Source: Thermoanaerobaculum aquaticum (GTDB lineage: Bacteria; Acidobacteriota; Thermoanaerobaculia; Thermoanaerobaculales; Thermoanaerobaculaceae). Taken from it: 61,685 nt of DNA. Positions 60,061 to 61,685 of this stretch are shown in pieces (position 1 is the first letter of the stretch; every line of letters starts with the position of its first letter). The notes below the pieces were generated by a model, which saw only the letters and a program-made list of their open reading frames with translations, did not search any database and was not told the DNA's origin. A program made the position numbers and the translations under genes. The stretch is taken from NCBI RefSeq assembly GCF_000687145.1, contig NZ_JMFG01000035.1, positions 18,982-80,666 of the forward strand. The letters are read 5' to 3'.

Positions 60061-61392
60061 CTACTCGGAACCCAAATCCTCGGGCTTGATCTTGCCCGAA
60101 GCCACGTCTTCCAGCATTTGCGTGGTCACCGACTTGGGCCGCTCGATGGGGTAGCCCAAAGCCCGGTCCCAGGTGATGTTGGCCAGCACGCCCACCGCCC
60201 GGCCCACACCAAACAGCACGGTGTAGAAGTCCCACTCCCGCAAGCCGTAGTGCCACTGGATGACGCCGGAGTGCGCATCCACGTTGGGCCAGGGGTTCTT
60301 GGCCTTGCCGTGCTCCATGAGCACCTGCGGCGCCACTTTGTAGATGAGCTTCACCAGCTTGAACAGCGGATCGTCGGGCATGTGCTTGTCGGCAAACTCC
60401 ATCTGTGCGGTAAAGCGCGGGTCGGTCTTGCGCAGCACCGCGTGGCCGTAGCCGGGGATCACCTGGCCTGAACGCAGGGTTTCCCACAGCGCCTCGCGCA
60501 CCGTTTCCTCGGTGGGCTCTTGGCCGCCAAACTTGGCCTGGAAGTTCTGGATCCAGCGCAGGACCTCCTGGTTGGCCAAGCCGTGGAGCGGGCCGGCCAG
60601 GCCGTTGATGCCGGCGGAAAGCGCGTAGTAGGCGTCGGAAAGCGCCGAAGCCACCAGGTGCACGGTGTGGGCGGAGACGTTCCCCGACTCGTGGTCGGAG
60701 TGGAGGATGAAGTACATCCTGGCCACGTCGTCGTAGGGCTTGGCAAAGCCCATCTGGTGCGCGAAGTTGCCGGCCCAGTCGAGGTTCGGATCGGGTGGGA
60801 TGTGCTCGTCGCCCTTGTACTTCATGCGGTAAATGTAGGCGGCGATGGAGGGGAGCTTGGCCAGGAGGTTGGTGCAGTCTTCAAACATAGGCTCCCAGTA
60901 CTCGTCCTTCTTCATCCCCTGGGCGTAGCGCTTGGCAAAGACCGACTCCCGCTGCATGGCGAGGATGGCCGCGGAAAACATGGTCATGGGGTGGGTGTCC
61001 CGGGGCATGGCGCGGAGCAGGTCAATGACGTACTGGGGGATGGTGCGGCGGGCCTGCCAGTCCTTCACCACCTCCATGACCTCGTCGTAGGTGGGAACCT
61101 CGCCGGTGAGCAGGAACCACCAGTGGGCCTCCACAAACGGGTACTCGCACCCTTCAGGTTTGGGCAGCGCCGCGAGCGTTTCCGGGATGGTCTTCCCGCG
61201 AAAGCGGATGCCCTCGAAGGGATCCAGGTAGGAAATGTCGGTGACCAGGCACCGCACACCCCGGGCCCCACCGATGGCCTGGGCAATGGTCACCTCGCCG
61301 ATCTTTACGTCCCCGTGCTCCTTTAAGAGCTTTTGCGTGCGGGGGCGATGCTCGGCGATCTTTTGGGCCAGAAGCTCCTTGAGTTTAGCCAT
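60061..61392 (-). CDS. gltA: Citrate synthase (mitochondrial-type)
   Basis: Condenses oxaloacetate and acetyl-CoA; 443 aa, resembling the eukaryotic mitochondrial enzyme rather than the hexameric GltA of E. coli. The catalytic triad is His270 (A-G-P-L-H-G), His317 (G-Y-G-H-A-V-L) and Asp372 (N-V-D-A-H-S-G), matching pig-enzyme spacing. GGGAGGTAACC precedes the ATG. Monocistronic, with its own promoter and terminator; together with sdhCAB, lpdA and E2 it marks an oxidative TCA cycle. Confidence 0.96.
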   Translation of the reverse strand: MAKLKELLAQKIAEHRPRTQKLLKEHGDVKIGEVTIAQAIGGARGVRCLVTDISYLDPFEGIRFRGKTIPETLAALPKPEGCEYPFVEAHWWFLLTGEVPTYDEVMEVVKDWQARRTIPQYVIDLLRAMPRDTHPMTMFSAAILAMQRESVFAKRYAQGMKKDEYWEPMFEDCTNLLAKLPSIAAYIYRMKYKGDEHIPPDPNLDWAGNFAHQMGFAKPYDDVARMYFILHSDHESGNVSAHTVHLVASALSDAYYALSAGINGLAGPLHGLANQEVLRWIQNFQAKFGGQEPTEETVREALWETLRSGQVIPGYGHAVLRKTDPRFTAQMEFADKHMPDDPLFKLVKLIYKVAPQVLMEHGKAKNPWPNVDAHSGVIQWHYGLREWDFYTVLFGVGRAVGVLANITWDRALGYPIERPKSVTTQMLEDVASGKIKPEDLGSE

Positions 61393-61407
61393 GGTTACCT
61401 CCCTCTT

Positions 61408-61423
61408 TGCCGGCGCGCCGGCA
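61408..61423. promoter_or_regulatory. Perfect 16-bp palindrome in the gltA leader
   Basis: TGCCGGCGCGCCGGCA is fully self-complementary and lies just upstream of the gltA Shine-Dalgarno, about 40-56 nt after the predicted transcription start. It could be an operator or a cruciform-forming leader element. Confidence 0.45.
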
Positions 61424-61470
61424 GGTTGTCGAGATTAAGTGAAAAGGAAAACCCCGTTCCCACATTCACA

Positions 61471-61499
61471 AGCATAACGTCACCAAACCGTCTTGGCAA
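61471..61499 (-). promoter_or_regulatory. Promoter of gltA
   Basis: On the minus strand TTGCCA (61499-61494), 17-nt spacer, TATGCT (61476-61471). Predicted start near 61464 gives a leader of about 70 nt containing the 16-bp palindrome. Confidence 0.65.
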
Positions 61500-61568
61500 G
61501 TGCGGAGCTTCTTCGCGGGGAGGTCCTGGCAGACCTGAAAAACCAGCATCTCCGGTCTCGTCAGCCAA

Positions 61569-61617
61569 GCCGGCGCAGGAGCGCCGGCCCCACAAAAAGA
61601 TGTGGGACCCGCGCTCC
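61569..61617. repeat. GC-rich inverted-repeat element (copy 1 of the right end)
   Basis: Contains GCCGGCGC-AGGA-GCGCCGGC (61569-61588, perfect 8-bp stem) and the core GGAGCGCCGGCCCCACA (61578-61594). The core is followed by its near-inverse TGTGGGACCCGCGCTCC (61601-61617), giving an approximately 17-bp imperfect stem with a short A-rich loop. Related cores lie at 61648 and at 3..19. Confidence 0.6.
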
Positions 61618-61633
61618 GTCGCGGGTCTTTTTT
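61606..61633 (+). terminator. Rho-independent terminator-like hairpin in the repeat element
   Basis: GACCCGCG (61606-61613) pairs perfectly with CGCGGGTC (61620-61627) and a T-run follows (61626-61633). No rightward gene precedes it, so it may be part of the repeat or serve an antisense transcript. Confidence 0.5.
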
Positions 61634-61647
61634 CTGTTTGCCGCCGC

Positions 61648-61664
61648 GGAGCGCCGGCCCCACA
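61648..61664 (+). repeat. GGAGCGCCGGCCCCACA repeat core (copy 2 of the right end)
   Basis: Identical to the core at 61578-61594, in the same orientation and exactly 70 bp further on. The rest of 61393..61685 (293 bp) carries no gene I can support. Confidence 0.55.
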
Positions 61665-61685
61665 CCTGACGCGGGGGGCCGCTCG

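Noticed and set aside
1-61685. tRNA, rRNA, CRISPR arrays, transposases or phage genes
   Set aside because: I looked for cloverleaf-like sequence, regularly spaced repeats and integrase or transposase motifs in all gaps and saw none.

Overview
The window is a GC-rich, gene-dense bacterial chromosome segment with about 54 protein genes. I see no rRNA, tRNA, CRISPR array, insertion sequence or prophage, and no gap above 300 bp. Gene content suggests a respiring, peptide- and sugar-using heterotroph: a TCA set (sdhCAB, a mitochondrial-type citrate synthase, dihydrolipoyl dehydrogenase and an E2 acyltransferase), glycolysis (glk, pfkA), c-type cytochromes, secreted or lipoprotein S9 peptidases, a non-mevalonate isoprenoid enzyme (ispG), and ThyX in place of a visible ThyA. 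The combination of mitochondrial-type citrate synthase, B. subtilis-type succinate dehydrogenase, a DHH-CBS-tRNA nucleotidyltransferase fusion and a TIGR03960-type radical SAM protein points to Acidobacteriota or a relative. That placement is inference from gene families, not a search result.

Layout: 0.1-3.9 kb holds an S9 peptidase, a membrane metallophosphoesterase and thiol peroxidase. 4.0-7.6 kb is the sdhCAB operon with a recognisable promoter and terminator. 7.6-13.2 kb has a secreted beta-propeller protein, a free-methionine sulfoxide reductase, lpdA and E2. 13.3-17.5 kb is accessory: a nucleotidyltransferase overlapping a small helical gene, a WYL regulator and two unrecognised exported or anchored proteins. 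17.7-19.0 kb is a redox cluster (diheme cytochrome, Cys-less rhodanese, MauE/DoxX-like protein). 19.0-26.7 kb has a tandem-domain ThyX, a ferritin-like protein, a PLP sulfur-amino-acid enzyme, a zinc ribbon, a CDF transporter, a DEDD nuclease and glucokinase. 26.7-32.1 kb is a leftward operon (hbd, TPR, proS, exported protein, lipoprotein). 32.2-38.2 kb has a prolyl oligopeptidase lipoprotein, a small ORF, a dCMP deaminase-pfkA-trmB operon and ispG. 38.2-45.0 kb is a six-gene leftward operon (nfeD, slipin, SPOR, lipA, deoxyhypusine-synthase-like, GGDEF/EAL). 45.8-54.5 kb is a seven-gene leftward operon (DHH-CBS-NTase, rsmD, PilT-like, small protein, MoxR, DUF58, transglutaminase). 54.5-61.4 kb has cytochrome c plus hybrid kinase, a radical SAM protein and citrate synthase.

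Two themes stand out. First, many genes that lack a Shine-Dalgarno have a TANNNT -10-like hexamer exactly 6-8 nt before an ATG or GTG start. This implies widespread leaderless transcription, and it resolves several start codons (ThyX, NfeD, radical SAM). Genes inside operons instead use strong GGGAGG-type sites or GTGA/ATGA stop-start overlaps. Second, several proteins are divergent versions of known enzymes: a ThyX with its signature motif divided between two domains, a PilT-like ATPase without the Walker-A lysine, and a rhodanese without its cysteine. Both window ends carry copies of a short GC-rich inverted-repeat element.
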